Assembly: GCF_000442315.1 (NCBI RefSeq)
Contig: NZ_KE557326.1
Coordinates: 1-34,326, forward strand
Source of the DNA: Rubellimicrobium thermophilum DSM 16684
GTDB lineage: Bacteria > Pseudomonadota > Alphaproteobacteria > Rhodobacterales > Rhodobacteraceae
Direction of reading: 5' to 3'
Length of the DNA: 34,326 nt
In this document: positions 8,113 through 17,751 of the stretch, piece after piece
How the letters are laid out: each line of letters opens with the position of its first letter
How positions within the stretch are numbered: position 1 is the first letter of the stretch
Program-made: the position numbers and the translations under genes
Notes under the pieces: generated by a model
What the model saw: only the letters and a program-made list of their open reading frames with translations
What the model was told of the DNA's origin: nothing
Database searches by the model: none

Positions 8113-9510
8113 TCACCCCTGATCGCCAGGCGCAGCCGCCGGCAGCTCTGCCGGAGGACGGTCGCCGGATACCGGAGCGCTCTCTTCCGCATCGCCGGCC
8201 CCCTGCCCCGACTCCAGCCCTTCGGGCCGACCGACGATCACGAAAGTCAGCCGGTCAGGGTCCATCAGCTCGGCGGCAACGCGCCGGATGTCCTCCATCG
8301 TCACGGCCTCGACCAGGGCGTTGCGTTCGGTGACATAGCTTGTCGGCAGGCCCAGGATCTGCATCGCGACCAGGATGCGGGCGATCTGGGCGTTGCCGTC
8401 GAAACGCAGCGCATATTCGCCCGTCAGATAGGTCTTGGCGGCGCGCAGCTCCTCTTCGGTCACACCATGGGCGGCGACATCGGCCCAGATATCGCGCGTC
8501 ACGGCGATGGCTTCGGCCATGGTGGCGTTGGACGAGGCGACCGAGCCCACCCAGGTCGCCCCGAACTCGAGCGGCACAAGGCCGGTGCCGATCCCGTAGG
8601 TCAGGCCGCGCCGCTCGCGGATCTCCGTCATCAGACGGCTCTCGAAGCCGCCGCCACCCAGAATGTGATCGAGGACGAAGGCCGCGAACCAGTCAGGATC
8701 ATCCCGCGCGATGCCCCGCTGGCCGAAGACGGCGACGGCCTGAGGCGTGGGGTAATCGATGACGGTCACCCCGCCGGCAAAGGCGGGCTCGACCCGCTCG
8801 GGCAGCGGCGGCCCGTCCGCTGGAAGACCGGCAAGAAGGTCATCGAGCAGGCGCCCCAGCTCCTCTGCCGTGATGTCGCCCACGGCGGCGACATGGACGC
8901 GTCCGCCCACCAGAGCATCGCGATGGGCCTGCAGAAGATCCTCCCGCGTCAGCGCGGCGACCGATTCGGGCGTGCCCTCGATGGGGCTGCCATAGGGATG
9001 ATCGGGAAAGGCCAGGGCATCCAGCGCATTCCAGGCGATCATGCGGGGGTCCTGTGCATCATGGGCCAGCCCGGCCAGCACCTGGCCGCGCACCCGTTCC
9101 ACCGCATCGGGATCGAAACGGGGCGCCACCAGCGCCTGATGCAGAAGCGCCGCAGCTTCGTCCCTGGTCTCGGTCAGCAGGGAGGCCGAGATCGACACGC
9201 TGTCATCGGTGGCGCTGAAGCGGAAGACGGCCCCCAGTCCCTCGCGCGCGGCCTGAAAGGCGCGGGCATCGCGGTCCCCGGCCCCTTCCTCCAGAAGACC
9301 CGTCATCAGATAGACCGAGCCGCGCTTGCCCTCTCGGTCGAGATTGGCCCCGCCGCGGAAGCTGATTTCCAGGGCCGTGAAGGGAAGCGAATGCTCTTCC
9401 ACCAGCCAGGCCCGGATCCCGCCCGGCGAGACGACTTCCTGGATCGCGATCTCGGCCCGCGCTGCGGCAGCACCGAGGATCAGTGTCAGGGCCAGCAGCA
9501 GGCGGATCAT
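8113..9510 (-). CDS. M16 family peptidase-like protein, inactive subunit
   Basis: 465 residues, with a signal peptide (about 1-19, ending ARA). The fold is that of M16 (pitrilysin/insulinase) proteins. The position of the zinc motif HxxEH is occupied by YLMTGLLEEGAG, so the zinc ligands are absent. The C-terminal half keeps the features of the partner subunit: LDHILGGGGFESRLMTEIRERRGLTYGIGTG, the glycine-rich loop and RRGLTY motif that position substrate. In paired bacterial M16 systems one subunit supplies zinc chemistry and the other this binding half, so this is most likely the non-catalytic partner of the gene just upstream. Its start codon overlaps that gene's stop (ATGA), implying translational coupling. 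Periplasmic. The last 30 residues are a low-complexity proline/alanine/glutamate tail. Confidence 0.9.
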   Translation of the reverse strand: MIRLLLALTLILGAAAARAEIAIQEVVSPGGIRAWLVEEHSLPFTALEISFRGGANLDREGKRGSVYLMTGLLEEGAGDRDARAFQAAREGLGAVFRFSATDDSVSISASLLTETRDEAAALLHQALVAPRFDPDAVERVRGQVLAGLAHDAQDPRMIAWNALDALAFPDHPYGSPIEGTPESVAALTREDLLQAHRDALVGGRVHVAAVGDITAEELGRLLDDLLAGLPADGPPLPERVEPAFAGGVTVIDYPTPQAVAVFGQRGIARDDPDWFAAFVLDHILGGGGFESRLMTEIRERRGLTYGIGTGLVPLEFGATWVGSVASSNATMAEAIAVTRDIWADVAAHGVTEEELRAAKTYLTGEYALRFDGNAQIARILVAMQILGLPTSYVTERNALVEAVTMEDIRRVAAELMDPDRLTFVIVGRPEGLESGQGAGDAEESAPVSGDRPPAELPAAAPGDQG

Positions 9511-10841
9511 GGGGTCGTCTCCTCACCACTCGAAACCCAGAGGGTTACGGACTGCCGAGGGTCAAGAAGCGCATGTGCTGCAGCCATGACATCTTCGGCC
9601 GTCACGCTCTGAAGAAGATCGGGCCAGGCCTTCACGTCGGCGACGGTCAGGCCCGTGGCCAGTGCCGCCCCATAACGGTTGGCCAGTTCCTCGATGCGGT
9701 CCTGCGCATAGATCTCGGCCGCGGCCAGTTCCACGCGGATCCGCTCGAGCTGTCCGGAATCGACGCCCTCCTCAAGAAAGCGGGCCAGCGCGGCATCCAT
9801 CGCGGCCTCCGCCTCGGCCAACGACACGCCGGGCCGCGGGACGACCGAGAGGCTGAAGGTGCCCTGATCGAGCGCCACGCCATCATAATCCGCCCCCGTG
9901 AACAGGGCGATCTCACTGTCAAAGGTCAGAGCCTCGGCAAGGACGGAGGTGAAGGACGACCCCCCGAGGATCCGTGCAAGGGTCAGCAGCGCCGCGGCCT
10001 GCTTCTGGTCGCCAGTCCGGCGTGCAGGCGCGACATAGCTGCGCAGCAGATAGGGCTGGGCCACGCGCGGATCCTCGTAGATCACCCGCCTTGCAGCCAG
10101 TTGCGGCGGTTCCTGCGCGCGGATCCGGGGGGGCAGGTCGGGCTCGGCCGGCAGCGGCCCGTAATGCCTTTCGGCCATGGCGATCACCGCTGCGGGATCG
10201 ACATCCCCGGCCACGACCAGGATGGCATTGTTGGGCGAATACCACAGGTCATAGGTCTGCAGGACATCCTCCATGTCGAGCGCCTCCATCTCGTGGCGCC
10301 AGCCGATCACGGGTGTCCCGTAGCGGTGATTGAGCCAGAGCGCCGCGCGCATCTGTTCCCGCGCGATGGCAGAGGGATCGCTGTCCACCCGCTGCGAGCG
10401 TTCCTCGAGGATCACCTGCCGTTCGGTCGCAATGTCCTCGGGCGTCAGCCGCAGATCATTCATGCGATCCGCTTCCATCTGCATCATGAGTTCGAGCCGA
10501 TCGGCCGCGACACGCTGGTAGTAGGCGGTATAGTCGTAGCTGGTGAAGGCGTTGTCGGTGCCGCCATTTTCGGCCACCACGCGCGAGAACTCGCCGGCCT
10601 CCATGTCGTCCGTGGCCTTGAACAGGAGATGTTCGAGGAAATGCGCCACGCCCGACCGGCCGACCGGCTCGTCGGCAGAACCCGTGCGATACCAGACCAT
10701 GTGCACGGCGACAGGCGCGCGGTGGTCCTCGATGACGACGATCTGCATGCCGTTGTCGAGCGTCGCCGTCGTCACCTCCTGTGCAGGCAGGGCGAGCGGC
10801 CAGCAGATCAGTGCGGCAAGGATCGGCTTTCGGAACGGCAT
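9507..10841 (-). CDS. M16 family zinc metallopeptidase, catalytic subunit
   Basis: 444 residues from ATG at 10841, chosen because GGGAG precedes it and a signal peptide follows immediately (MPFRKPILAALICWPLALPA). A longer open frame upstream has no support. The inverted zinc motif HFLEH is at about 67-71, inside GVAHFLEHLLFKATDD, and a downstream glutamate in ERQVILEERSQR supplies the third ligand, as in M16 pitrilysin peptidases. ENGGTDNAFTSYDYTAYY is another family hallmark. It degrades peptides in the periplasm, presumably as a heterodimer with the inactive M16 protein encoded by the next gene, with which it shares a 4-base overlap. This gene pair after lspA and a small lipoprotein is familiar Rhodobacterales gene order. 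Confidence 0.93.
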   Translation of the reverse strand: MPFRKPILAALICWPLALPAQEVTTATLDNGMQIVVIEDHRAPVAVHMVWYRTGSADEPVGRSGVAHFLEHLLFKATDDMEAGEFSRVVAENGGTDNAFTSYDYTAYYQRVAADRLELMMQMEADRMNDLRLTPEDIATERQVILEERSQRVDSDPSAIAREQMRAALWLNHRYGTPVIGWRHEMEALDMEDVLQTYDLWYSPNNAILVVAGDVDPAAVIAMAERHYGPLPAEPDLPPRIRAQEPPQLAARRVIYEDPRVAQPYLLRSYVAPARRTGDQKQAAALLTLARILGGSSFTSVLAEALTFDSEIALFTGADYDGVALDQGTFSLSVVPRPGVSLAEAEAAMDAALARFLEEGVDSGQLERIRVELAAAEIYAQDRIEELANRYGAALATGLTVADVKAWPDLLQSVTAEDVMAAAHALLDPRQSVTLWVSSGEETTP

Positions 10842-10935
10842 CGCGATCTCCCTCGGGCGACGGGGGGACGCTTTCACGGGAGGGCCCTCTCCCGCAAGCG
10901 GGGATACGCGGAATTGATGGACGGATCGCCGAGGG

Positions 10936-11112
10936 TCAGCCCGGCGGCGGCAGATCCAGCCGAGTCGGAATCGTCAGGGGCGGGAGCGGCTCGATGACGC
11001 GCGGGTTGGGGGTCGGCAGGCCGATCTCGGCGCGCCAGTTGCCCCGCGGGCCTCCACAGGCTGCGAGGAGGAAGAGCGTCACAGCGCCCATGATCCAGAG
11101 TCTCGTCCTCAT
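10936..11112 (-). CDS. Small lipoprotein, DUF3035-like, possibly frameshifted
   Basis: 58 residues as read. A lipoprotein signal with lipobox LAAC is present (cysteine near residue 19), then a short proline-rich mature part with PLPPLTIPTRLDLPPPG. Start ATG at 11112 follows AGGAAGGA. In related genomes the gene between lspA and the M16 pair encodes a lipoprotein of the DUF3035 family, which has a similar PL-x-P-x-L-PPPG segment. The reading may be cut short: if the CCC at 10940-10942 were one base longer, the frame would continue LTLGDPSINSAYPRLRERALP to a stop at 10874-10876, giving 79 residues. A one-base error would match the errors seen elsewhere. Assignment to DUF3035 is by position and short motif only. 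Its processing enzyme LspA is encoded next door. Confidence 0.6.
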   Translation of the reverse strand: MRTRLWIMGAVTLFLLAACGGPRGNWRAEIGLPTPNPRVIEPLPPLTIPTRLDLPPPG

Positions 11113-11144
11113 GTCCTTCCTCCTAGCGCAGACGGCGCCCCCCG

Positions 11145-11672
11145 TCATCCGCTCTTCGTGCGGCCGCGCCGCGGAGGATCCGCCCTCCGCCCCCCGAACA
11201 GGACAAGGCCCATCGCGCCCGCGACGATTGCCACATCGGCAATGTTGAAGGCCCAGGGGTTCTCGATGCCGCAGCATGACATGTTGAGAAAGTCTGCAAC
11301 CGCCCCGTAGAGCAGGCGATCCACCACATTGCCCAGCGCTCCGCCGACCAGCAGGCCCGCCGCAATCTGCGCCCGCAGGCCCCCTCCCTCGTGCCGCATC
11401 CACCAGACGACCGTAGCCGAAATGGCCAGCGCCAGCGCGATCAGGAACCAGCGCAGGTCGAACCCGGCCGCCAGGCCGAAATTGACCCCCCGGTTCCAGG
11501 CCATGCGGAAATTGAGAAAGGGCGGCCAGACCTCGATCTCCAAGCGGTTGCGCAGATCGAGGGCATGGACCACGACCCATTTCGAAAGCTGATCGGCCAG
11601 GAAGACCGCCAGCGCCGTCCAGAGCATCGGACGGATCGGGGAAGAGGCGGCCGGGGCTTTCGGACGGGCCAT
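11145..11672 (-). CDS. lspA: Lipoprotein signal peptidase (signal peptidase II)
   Basis: 175 residues from ATG at 11672. Four membrane segments are visible at about 16-32, 72-92, 103-118 and 145-160. The aspartic protease motifs are present: GNVVDR with Asp118 and FNIADV with Asp146; the family pattern NRGVNFGL is at 60-67. It cleaves prolipoprotein signal peptides at the lipobox after diacylglyceryl transfer, in the inner membrane. A TTG further upstream (11687) would overlap the purH stop and is unlikely to be the start. The start lies 11 bases after the purH stop, and the next gene on the strand is itself a lipoprotein. Confidence 0.96.
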   Translation of the reverse strand: MARPKAPAASSPIRPMLWTALAVFLADQLSKWVVVHALDLRNRLEIEVWPPFLNFRMAWNRGVNFGLAAGFDLRWFLIALALAISATVVWWMRHEGGGLRAQIAAGLLVGGALGNVVDRLLYGAVADFLNMSCCGIENPWAFNIADVAIVAGAMGLVLFGGRRADPPRRGRTKSG

Positions 11673-11683
11673 CGCGGGGGCCC

Positions 11684-13244
11684 TCAATGCCGGAAATGAC
11701 GCAGGCCCGTCAGGACCATGGCCATGCCATGCGACTCGGCAGCGGCGATCACTTCGGCATCGCGCTGGGATCCGCCGGGCTGGATCACGGCGGTCACGCC
11801 TGCCCGGGCGGCCGCCTCCACCCCATCGGGAAAGGGGAAGAAGGCATCAGAGGCCATCACGACCCGTCCGGTCCGTTCACCGGCCCGCTCGGCCATCTTC
11901 CAGGTCGCGATGCGCACGCTGTCCACCCGGCTCATCTGGCCCGCTCCGATTCCGACCGTCGCCCCGCCAGAGGCCAGGACGATCGCGTTGGATTTCACAT
12001 GCTTGACCACTTTCCAGGCAAAGATCAGGTCGGCCATCTCGGCCTCGTCGGGGGCCCGCGACGTCACGACCTGCAGGTTGTTCCTCTCCAGGATCCCCTT
12101 GTCGCGATCCTGCAGGAGAAACGCCCCCCGCGACAGCCTTCCATGTCAGGCCCGGCGCCGCCGGATCGGGCGGATCGCCAGCCAGCAGGAGGCGCAGATT
12201 CGGCTTGCGGGCAAAGACTTCGCGTGCCTCCGCATCGGCGTCCGGGGCCACGACGACTTCGGTGAAGACGGCCGTCACCGCCTCGGCTGTTGCGCGGTCG
12301 AGCGGACGGCTGACCGCAACGATCCCGCCAAAGGCGGAGACAGGATCGCAGGCCAGCGCCCTTGCATGGGCCTCTGCCACCGTTTCCCCCACGGCCGCGC
12401 CGCAGGGATTGGCATGCTTGACGATCACGCAGGCGGCCGTGTCGCGCAGCTCCGCAAGGGCCTCCCATGCGGCATCGGCATCCGCGATATTGTTGTAGGA
12501 CAATGGCTTGCCCTGAACGAGCCGGGCCGTGGCGACGCCAGAGCGCCGCTCCTGCGTCAGATAGAGCGCGGCGCGCTGATGGGGGTTCTCTCCATAGCGG
12601 AGCGGCTGGCCGAGCCGCCCGGCCAGGGCGCGCCAGGGGGCATCCATCGCATCGCCGGACAGCCAGGCGGCAATCGCGGCATCATAGGCGGCCGTGCGTC
12701 CGAAGGCCTTCTGCGCCAGCGCGCGGCGCAACGCCCCCGTCGTGCCGCCCTGCTGCTCCAGCTCCGCCAGAAGGGCGGCATAATCCGCCGGATCGGTGAC
12801 CACAGCCACGTCGCGATGGTTCTTGGCCGCTGCGCGAATCATCGCCGGCCCCCCGACATCGATCTGTTCGACGATCTCGTCGAAGGGCGCCCCCGAATCC
12901 CGGGTGGCCTCGAAGGGGTAGAGATTGACCACCAGCAGGTCGATCCCCTCGATCCCCTGTGCGGCCATTTCTGCCAGATGGGTCGGATCGTCGCGCCGGG
13001 CGAGCAGGCCGCCATGGATCCGGGGATGGAGCGTCTTGACGCGGCCGCCCAGCATCTCCGGGCTGCCGGTGACCTCGGCCACCTCGGTCACGGTCAACCC
13101 GGTCGCGCGCAACATGGCCGCCGTGCTGCCCGTGGAGATCAGGGCGACACCCTTGCGGGCCAGCGCATGGGCCAGATCGGCCAGCCCGGTCTTGTCCGAA
13201 ACCGACAGCAGGGCACGCCGGACAGGCCGCAGATCCATGGTCAT
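11684..13244 (-). CDS. purH: Bifunctional AICAR formyltransferase/IMP cyclohydrolase (frameshifted)
   Basis: Two minus frames join into about 519 residues if the C6 run at 12124-12129 is shortened by one base; the seam then reads [16 protein letters not shown], as expected for PurH. The N-terminal IMP cyclohydrolase domain (about 1-200) shows [20 protein letters not shown] and [14 protein letters not shown]. The C-terminal AICAR transformylase domain shows [25 protein letters not shown] and the catalytic-site segment [10 protein letters not shown], ending with [12 protein letters not shown] and GLRHFRH. It catalyses the last two steps of IMP synthesis. The start ATG at 13244 has GAGGAGG upstream and overlaps the stop of the heparinase gene (ATGA). 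PurH is essential for purine prototrophy, so a real frameshift is unlikely. Confidence 0.93.
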
Positions 13245-15007
13245 GCTGATGCCTCCTCAGAGGATTCGTCCCGGAACCCGACCGGCCCGAGATCCCGCAG
13301 AGCCCCGGATGTGCCCTTGCTTCTGGTCAGTGTCCAGCGCAAGCGCGTGCTGGCCCCCAGAACGCGCAGATGCAGCACCGCCTGAAGGGCAGGATAGGGA
13401 TGCAGGGCCCCCGGGTCGAGATGGACGGACGGCTCGATCGTCACATCGACAGCCCCTTCCTGAGCAAGCACCCAGCGCTCTCCATTCGGCAGGCCGAGAT
13501 GCACCATATGATCCTCCAGTTCGGCCTCCACATCCGGGTGGAAATGGAAGCGCACCGCGGCCGGCAGCCCCAGGCCCCGAGCCCCGGACAGGGCGCGGTC
13601 AAGCCGTTCGCCATCGGCCCTTGTGAGGGTCGTCAGGAGATCCTCGCCCTCGATCCTGCTGCCGTCCGGAGAGAGCCGCAGGATTCGCGCGCAGGTCAGA
13701 CCATGGCTCGCGCGCCAGCCGTCATGAGCCAGTTCGGCGCGCAATCCCCGCGACAGGGGGGTGATCTCGGCGATGACGCGCCGCGGCGCCTCGACAAGAC
13801 GCGCGCCCTCCTCGCCCGGGTGCTGGACCCCGAGGCGCGAGGAGGACAGCCCATCCAGCTCGAGCGCCGAATGGGAACGGGTCGCCCGCGCCGCGCGCTG
13901 CCAGTCCCGCCCGAAGCCATGACCCGGTCCGCAATTCACGATCAGCGGACGGCGCCCCGATGTCACCTCGATCGCCAGGGTCGAGGCATGGGCCGTGCAG
14001 GACGCCGCGCCCGACGGCGGCGGAGCGGCGTCCGCGATGAGTGTCGTGCGACCGGCTGCCAGGCGCAGATATCCCATCGCGAGAGGGGGCCTGCCGCCTC
14101 CGACAGAGGGACGGCCGGCGGCGGCCAGAACCTGCTCCAGTGCGCCTTCGCCACCCCTCCCGCCGCCATGGAACCGCGCCAGGCTGCCATCGGCATGGCG
14201 CAGGGTCCGCAGAACGGGGGCGGCCCGGGCCACGGCCGCGGCCAGTTCGGGCGGCGGAGGCCGACCCGCGGCCGTCATCGCATGCGAGGCGTCGAGGATA
14301 TGCCCGACGCAGGCCAGAAGGGCTTCGGGGTTGCGCGACGGCGTGCCGCCCTGCGCATCGATGGCGCGTTTCGCCTCACGGACCAGGGACCGGCCGATGC
14401 GCTCGACGGAAGCGCTCCGCCCGGGCAGGGCGATGCCGCTCTGGATCAGGCCGGTCAGGGCCGCGAACCGCATTTCGGGCCTGGCCAGGCTGCGCCAGCG
14501 CCCGGCGAGAAAGGCAGCATCCCGGGCCACGACCCGCACCAGGACCGGTTCCTCGAGGGCATCCGCCCCCCGGCGCAGGAAGGCCCCATGGCCGAGCAGG
14601 CGCAGCAACCGCCCGGCCGACAGGGCCGGCGTCCATCCCGGCCCCGTTCCCCTTCCGTAGCGGGCGATCCAGTCCCTCACCCAGGTCTGGGCCAGGGCCC
14701 TGGCGCGTGCATCGCCCACGGCCGCCAGATCATCGAGCCAGTCCCAGCCGTGAAGGGCTGCGGCCTCGGGCATTTCGGGGGCCAGATCCCATGGCATGAT
14801 GCCCGGAGCCTCGAAGACTTCGGCCCCGATCCGCCAGCGTCCCTCCAGCAGCCACCGTCCTCGCCGGGGATCACCGGCCAGGCGTGGCTCTGGCCAGCGG
14901 ATGGCAGAAGGTCCGGTCAGGGCGATCAGGAGTGCGGCCCGCCGGGCCGACCAGCGATCGGCCCAGGCCTGTCTCCGTGTCCTCGACAAGATCCCCTGCC
15001 CGGTCAA
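13241..15007 (-). CDS. Heparinase II/III family protein
   Basis: About 588 residues. The N-terminal part (about 50-300) is alpha-helical with ISO-typical segments [25 protein letters not shown] and [22 protein letters not shown]. The C-terminal part is the heparinase II/III beta-sandwich, with [25 protein letters not shown] and [13 protein letters not shown], the last resembling the His-rich substrate-site segment. Family members are polysaccharide lyases, but the version always found between rsmB and purH in these bacteria has no proven substrate. No signal peptide is visible. I propose TTG at 15007 as start: GGAGG lies seven bases upstream, the family region begins soon after, and no ATG or GTG is available in frame after the rsmB stop. 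It overlaps purH by 4 bases. Confidence 0.82.
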   Translation of the reverse strand: MTGQGILSRTRRQAWADRWSARRAALLIALTGPSAIRWPEPRLAGDPRRGRWLLEGRWRIGAEVFEAPGIMPWDLAPEMPEAAALHGWDWLDDLAAVGDARARALAQTWVRDWIARYGRGTGPGWTPALSAGRLLRLLGHGAFLRRGADALEEPVLVRVVARDAAFLAGRWRSLARPEMRFAALTGLIQSGIALPGRSASVERIGRSLVREAKRAIDAQGGTPSRNPEALLACVGHILDASHAMTAAGRPPPPELAAAVARAAPVLRTLRHADGSLARFHGGGRGGEGALEQVLAAAGRPSVGGGRPPLAMGYLRLAAGRTTLIADAAPPPSGAASCTAHASTLAIEVTSGRRPLIVNCGPGHGFGRDWQRAARATRSHSALELDGLSSSRLGVQHPGEEGARLVEAPRRVIAEITPLSRGLRAELAHDGWRASHGLTCARILRLSPDGSRIEGEDLLTTLTRADGERLDRALSGARGLGLPAAVRFHFHPDVEAELEDHMVHLGLPNGERWVLAQEGAVDVTIEPSVHLDPGALHPYPALQAVLHLRVLGASTRLRWTLTRSKGTSGALRDLGPVGFRDESSEEASA

Positions 15008-15056
15008 GCCTGCCCTCCGCCCCGGCCGCCGGCAGGGACATGCCCGCAGGCGGCCG

Positions 15057-16477
15057 TCATGCCCGCACCTTGCGGGCCCGCGCAAGAAAGAAGCCGTCCA
15101 GCCCCCCCTCCATCAGGCCACAGATCGGGACGGGTGCGCCAGCCCTTCGCGGATTGCCAGGCCGGATCAGCCCCGGAGATGGCCCCCTGTTCGGGCACGA
15201 AGCCCGGATGGCGGGCGAGGAAGGCGCTCCACTGCGCCTCGCCTTCCTCTGGCAGCAACGAACAGACGGCATAGACGAGCCGCCCCCCGGGCCGGACAAG
15301 CCCTGCCGCATGATCGAGCAGACGCGCCTGAAGCTCGATCATGGCGGCGATCTCCGATCCGTCTCGGGCCACGGGGCAGGTCCGGATGCCGGCGCATCGT
15401 GCCTGTGGCAGAGCAGGGTGCATCGAGAAGCACCCCGTCCCATTCCTGCGGCCGGATCTCCAGGGCATCCCCCAGGATCACACGGGCCTGCAGGCCGGTC
15501 CGCGCCAGATTTTCCCGCAGCATCTCGAGCCGGGCGGCAGACAGGTCCACGGCCGTCACCTCCGCCCCCGCCGCGGCGAGCTGAAGCGTCTTGCCGCCTG
15601 GCGCGGCGCAGAGATCGATCACCCGTTCTCCCGGCCGGGGCCCGAGCAGGCGCACCGGCAGGGCGGCCGCCGCGTCCTGGACCCAGAAGGCGCCCTCATG
15701 CCAGCCCGGCAGTGCCGTGACCTGCCGCCCAGAGCCGATCCGCACCGTCCCTGTCGGCAGGAGCCGCCCCCCCAGGCGTGCCGCCAGAGCTGCCGGATCG
15801 CCCCTTGCCGTCAGATCGATGGGGGGGATCTGCTCCTGAACGGCCTCGATGGCGGCGGTTGTCTGCTCCCCCCAGGCCGCCACCAGCCGGCTGCGCAGCC
15901 AGTCCGGCAGGCGGCCCGGCGGCAGGGCGGCCCAGGCCGGAGCGCCTTCGGCGGCCAGGGCCCGCAGGACCGCATTGGCCAGGCCCTTGTAGCCGGCGGA
16001 GCGCGGCGCCGAAGCCAGGATCGTCACGGCGGCATTCACAGCACCATGCGGGGCCTCGCCCGAGCCCAGCTCCCAGGCCGCCAGGCGCAGGACATTGAGA
16101 ACCGGCAAGGGCGGGCGGCTGCGCAGGCGCCTGGCCAGCCAGGCATCGGTCCGGCCCATCTGCCGCAGCACGCCCAGGGCGAGGCGCCGGGCCCGTGCCC
16201 GGCCTTCGGGCGGAAGCGCCGTCAGAAGGCCGGCCGCACGCGGATCGGACAGGAGCATCCCCTCTCCCGTGACCGCATCGAGCAGCCGCAGGGCAGCGCG
16301 ACGCGGCGCCAGACCGGCCGGATCGGCGGACAGGTCCCGCTCGCCATCGGATGCCGGCGGGCGCAGGGCAGCGCGACGTGAGACATGGGGCCGGCCGCGG
16401 TCGCCGCTCCGGGGGGAACCGGCATGTCCTCTGCCCTTCCGGCCTTTCCGGCTGCCGCCCCAACGATCATCCGTCAT
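15057..16477 (-). CDS. rsmB: 16S rRNA (cytosine-C5)-methyltransferase RsmB (two frameshifts)
   Basis: Three minus frames join into about 472 residues after removing one base from the G4 at 15373-15376 and one from the C7 at 15102-15108. The order is a basic N-terminal extension (1-55, rich in Arg/Lys/Gly), a NusB-like RNA-binding domain (about 60-200), then a Rossmann SAM methyltransferase. Motifs seen are VIDLCAAPGGKTLQLA (SAM binding), LLDAPCSATG with Cys near 355 and YAVCSLLPEEGE with Cys near 405; the 50-residue spacing matches the two cysteines used for 5-methylcytosine formation. It methylates 16S rRNA (C967 in E. coli numbering). After correction it ends DGFFLARARKVRA, the usual Rsm C-terminus. 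Start ATG at 16477 has GGGGAG upstream. Confidence 0.9.
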
Positions 16478-16612
16478 GCGCCCCAGGCTCCCCTTCCGGC
16501 CCGCGCATCCCGGGCCGCGCCCCTGCCGCGGCTGCGACTTTCCCACCCCACGCGGCCGGGCTATAGGTGCCAGCCGCGCCCCCTGCAAGGCGCAGCCAGC
16601 CGGAGAGGTTCC

Positions 16613-16828
16613 ATGGCCGACGATCCCGCCGACAGACCGCTTCCCTTGCCTGCCGGAGCCGATCCCGCGACCGCTTCCCGCTGCTGCACGCGTGCCCTGG
16701 CCGAGGCCGAGGCCCGCCGCCGCGCGGCAAAGCCCCTCGTCCTGCCCCCGGAAAAGGGGGGGCCGGCCGGGCCCGAGCCGGTCCGCTACGGCGACTGGGA
16801 ACGCAATGGCCGCGCGGTGGACTTCTGA
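16613..16828 (+). CDS. DUF1674 protein, succinate dehydrogenase assembly factor 4-like
   Basis: 71 residues. The C-terminal signature GGPAGPEPVRYGDWERNGR followed by AVDF is the conserved end of the DUF1674 family, whose mitochondrial member SDHAF4 binds the flavinated SdhA subunit and helps assemble succinate dehydrogenase. The N-terminal half is a charged, alanine-rich helix (ALAEAEARRRAAK), as in relatives. Start ATG at 16613 follows GGAGAGG. It is divergent from rsmB; the 135-base gap contains a TATAGG element at about 16562-16567 that could be its -10, without a clear -35. It ends six bases before the convergent dapB gene, with no terminator between them. Confidence 0.88.
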   Translation: MADDPADRPLPLPAGADPATASRCCTRALAEAEARRRAAKPLVLPPEKGGPAGPEPVRYGDWERNGRAVDF

Positions 16829-16834
16829 TCGCCT

Positions 16835-17647
16835 TCAGCCAAGGCCCAGAACATCCATCATGGAATACTGACCCGGATCCCGCCCCTGCCCCCAGAGCAC
16901 GGCCGCGATGGCTCCGCGGGCAAAGATGCCGCGATCCGTGGCGACATGGCGCAGCAGGATCCTCTCTCCCTCGGTCGCGAACAGCACGTCATGTTCGCCC
17001 ACGATGTCGCCCCCGCGCAGGCTGGCGAATCCGATCCGTCCCCGGCCGCGCGGCCCCGTCATCCCGTCCCGGCCCCGTTCGGCCAGATCGGCCAGCCGTG
17101 CCCCGCGCCCTTCTGCCGCCGCCTCGCCCAGCATCAGCGCAGTTCCCGAGGGCGCATCGACCTTCATCCGGTGATGGGTCTCGAGGATCTCGATGTCCCA
17201 CTCCTCGCCCAGGACCGCGGCCACCTTTCGCGTCAGCGCCACAAGCAGGTTGACGCCCAGGCTCATGTTGCCGGCCCGCACGATCACCGCATGCCGCGCG
17301 GCAGGCTCCAGCCGGGCGATCTGTTCCTCGGTGAAGCCGGTGGTGCCGATCACGTGAACCGCGCGGGCCTGTGCGGCCAGCGCCGCGAAACCGAGACTCG
17401 CCTCGGGGGCGGTGAAGTCGATGATCCCCTGCGCCCGGGCAAAGGCCTCCACCGGATCGTCGGTGACGGTCACGCCGAGGGGTGCCCCGCCCATCGCCTC
17501 ACCCGCGTCGCGGCCGATCCAGGGATGCCCCTCCCGCTCGACCGCTCCGACGAGGCGACAGCGCGGATCCGCGGCCAGAAGGCGGAGCAGCACCCGCCCC
17601 ATGCGGCCCGAGGCCCCCGTGACGACGATCCCCGGCACATCCTCCAT
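16835..17647 (-). CDS. dapB: 4-hydroxy-tetrahydrodipicolinate reductase
   Basis: 270 residues, typical for DapB. The nucleotide-binding N-terminus [14 protein letters not shown] is clear, DFTAPEASL and GTTGFTEEQ sit in the middle, and the active-site segment [15 protein letters not shown] carries His158, His159 and Lys162. It reduces 4-hydroxy-tetrahydrodipicolinate with NAD(P)H in the diaminopimelate pathway, feeding lysine and peptidoglycan. Start ATG at 17647 has GGAGGG about seven bases upstream. It is divergent from rbfA across 104 bases, the usual arrangement in Rhodobacterales. Confidence 0.97.
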   Translation of the reverse strand: MEDVPGIVVTGASGRMGRVLLRLLAADPRCRLVGAVEREGHPWIGRDAGEAMGGAPLGVTVTDDPVEAFARAQGIIDFTAPEASLGFAALAAQARAVHVIGTTGFTEEQIARLEPAARHAVIVRAGNMSLGVNLLVALTRKVAAVLGEEWDIEILETHHRMKVDAPSGTALMLGEAAAEGRGARLADLAERGRDGMTGPRGRGRIGFASLRGGDIVGEHDVLFATEGERILLRHVATDRGIFARGAIAAVLWGQGRDPGQYSMMDVLGLG

Positions 17648-17715
17648 TGCCCGTCCCTCCGCTGCTGTCGGCCCCTCCTAGCGCCTCTGGTGACGCCCGG
17701 CCAGCACTCCGACGC

Positions 17716-17744
17716 TTGGCATCTGCGCGCGCGCGGCCTATCTG
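17716..17744 (+). promoter_or_regulatory. Promoter of rbfA, predicting a leaderless mRNA
   Basis: TTGGCA (17716-17721) and TATCTG (17739-17744) have a 17-base spacer, a strong match to a housekeeping promoter. The rbfA ATG begins only eight bases after the -10 element, where transcription would normally start, and there is no ribosome-binding site in the gap. Confidence 0.55.
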
Positions 17745-17751
17745 GCGGCCC

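Noticed and set aside
6285..8333. Plus-strand open frame of about 682 codons opposite mutL
   Set aside because: Shadow of mutL, which has all its ATPase and C-terminal motifs on the minus strand.
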